The notes under the pieces were generated by a model. That model worked only from the letters and a program-made list of their open reading frames with translations, did no database searches and was not told where the DNA came from. Both the position numbers and the translations under genes were made by a program. From NCBI GenBank assembly GCA_046760705.1, contig JBHIER010000168.1:1-7197 (forward strand): a stretch of DNA of 7,197 nucleotides, read 5' to 3'. Shown here in pieces: positions 6,839-7,197 of the stretch; position 1 is the first letter of the stretch; each line of letters opens with the position of its first letter. The stretch is from JBHIER01 sp046760705 [NCBI: bacterium]. Lineage in GTDB: Bacteria > JBHIER01 > G020348925.

Positions 6839-6984
6839 TGATACAGATACCTACGTCGCAAGCTCAGCGGATTGGCCACCCCGCCTTGGGTATCGTCATA
6901 CCCGCGGTCATTTTCATCGTATCCTTCCTCGCGGCATATCTGCTCTATCGACGGTTTTCAAGGGCAGCAGGGAGAGACGATTAA
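6835..6984 (+). CDS. 49-residue single-helix membrane protein
   Basis: The start overlaps the previous stop (ATGATGA): two adjacent in-frame ATGs at 6835 and 6838 give 49 or 48 residues, with an AAGGAACAGG purine-rich site just upstream. A short polar N-terminus (IQIPTSQAQRIGHP, 3-16) precedes one hydrophobic helix (about 17-38) and a basic end (YRRFSRAAGRDD), again giving a cytoplasmic C-terminus. It is the last gene of the symporter operon, ending in TAA. Translational coupling and the positive-inside pattern support it. It shares topology but no obvious sequence with the 46-residue protein. I do not recognise a family. Confidence 0.7.
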   Translation: MMIQIPTSQAQRIGHPALGIVIPAVIFIVSFLAAYLLYRRFSRAAGRDD

Positions 6985-7113
6985 CGAAAACGACCTCCGA
7001 TACTCAGCTCCCCTCTCCAAAAAATCTAAATCTACCACTTCCTTGCTTCCAAAAATAGAAAAAAGTCCTTGTGATCTATCCGTGCCTTTTCAAAATATAC
7101 GCCCTCTTCCCAC

Positions 7114-7138
7114 TCTTACCCCAATATATTGGGTGAGA
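7114..7138. repeat. Imperfect palindrome downstream of the symporter operon
   Basis: The core CCCAATATATTGGG (7120-7133) is a perfect 14-bp palindrome. With one bulged C (7119) the arms extend to TCTTA/TGAGA, making a 25-bp hairpin. It is followed on the plus strand by an A-run, and neither strand has the T-tract of an intrinsic terminator. It may be an operator for the gene beyond the right edge or a 3'-end stabilising stem. Confidence 0.45.
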
Positions 7139-7169
7139 AAAACAGTTATTGAAACTGATGAAAAAAACG

Positions 7170-7197
7170 TTGACAATCAGAACGGAAGATATTAAAT
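7170..7197 (+). promoter_or_regulatory. Possible promoter reading out of the window
   Basis: A perfect TTGACA (7170-7175) is followed, 16 bp on, by TTAAAT (7192-7197), which matches four of six -10 bases; at 17 bp the hexamer is cut by the edge. The rest of 6985-7169 is AT-rich and holds no coding frame I trust, apart from the palindrome. Confidence is limited because the start site and gene are outside the window. Confidence 0.35.

Noticed and set aside
7114-7138. Intrinsic terminator for the symporter operon
   Set aside because: The hairpin is followed by A residues on the plus strand and no T-tract on either strand, so it does not meet the pattern.
6872-7195. 107-codon plus-strand frame at the right end
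   Set aside because: It overlaps the 49-residue gene in another frame, has no ribosome-binding site and is low-complexity Ser/Pro/Lys sequence from AT-rich DNA.

Overview
The window comes from a diderm bacterium of moderate GC content. It encodes a periplasmic (non-lipoprotein) substrate-binding protein, a two-component pair with an NtrC-type sigma-54 activator, and a sodium-symporter operon. This mix fits Deltaproteobacteria-like lineages and several uncultured phyla. Nothing here fixes the taxon, and there are no RNA genes, insertion sequences or CRISPR arrays.

Left half, minus strand, read right to left from about 4541: an extracytoplasmic family 5 substrate-binding protein (2758-4446), a membrane histidine kinase with a Cache-like periplasmic sensor, HAMP domain and complete kinase core (969-2738), and an NtrC-family response regulator (1-806). 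The regulator is cut by the window edge inside its AAA+ domain. No ABC permease or ATPase gene follows the binding protein. It is co-transcribed with a sensor kinase instead, so it may be a ligand-presenting receptor rather than the uptake component of a transporter. A near-consensus sigma-70 promoter (TTGACA, 17 bp, TACAAT; 4548-4576) precedes the operon. The 162-bp gap between kinase and regulator carries degenerate 18-19-bp repeats and a short GC-rich hairpin.

Right half, plus strand, diverging from the same intergenic region: a sodium:solute symporter (SSS family, 527 residues from the preferred start at 4823), then three small membrane-protein genes of 96, 46 and 49 codons. These are packed with 1-nt overlap, 1-nt gap and 4-nt overlap. 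The 46- and 49-residue genes are single-helix proteins that are easily missed. Together they look like a transporter with dedicated small accessory subunits.

The 4447-4822 intergenic region holds promoters in both directions, a 40-bp-spaced direct repeat and overlapping inverted repeats that could be shared operators. The simplest reading is a sense-and-import module: the binding protein and kinase detect an extracellular solute (family 5 proteins often bind peptides), the regulator responds, and the symporter imports the solute or a related one. No convincing sigma-54 promoter is visible in the window, so the regulator's target is not demonstrated. The last 213 bp are AT-richer and non-coding as far as I can see, with an imperfect palindrome and a possible outward promoter at the edge.
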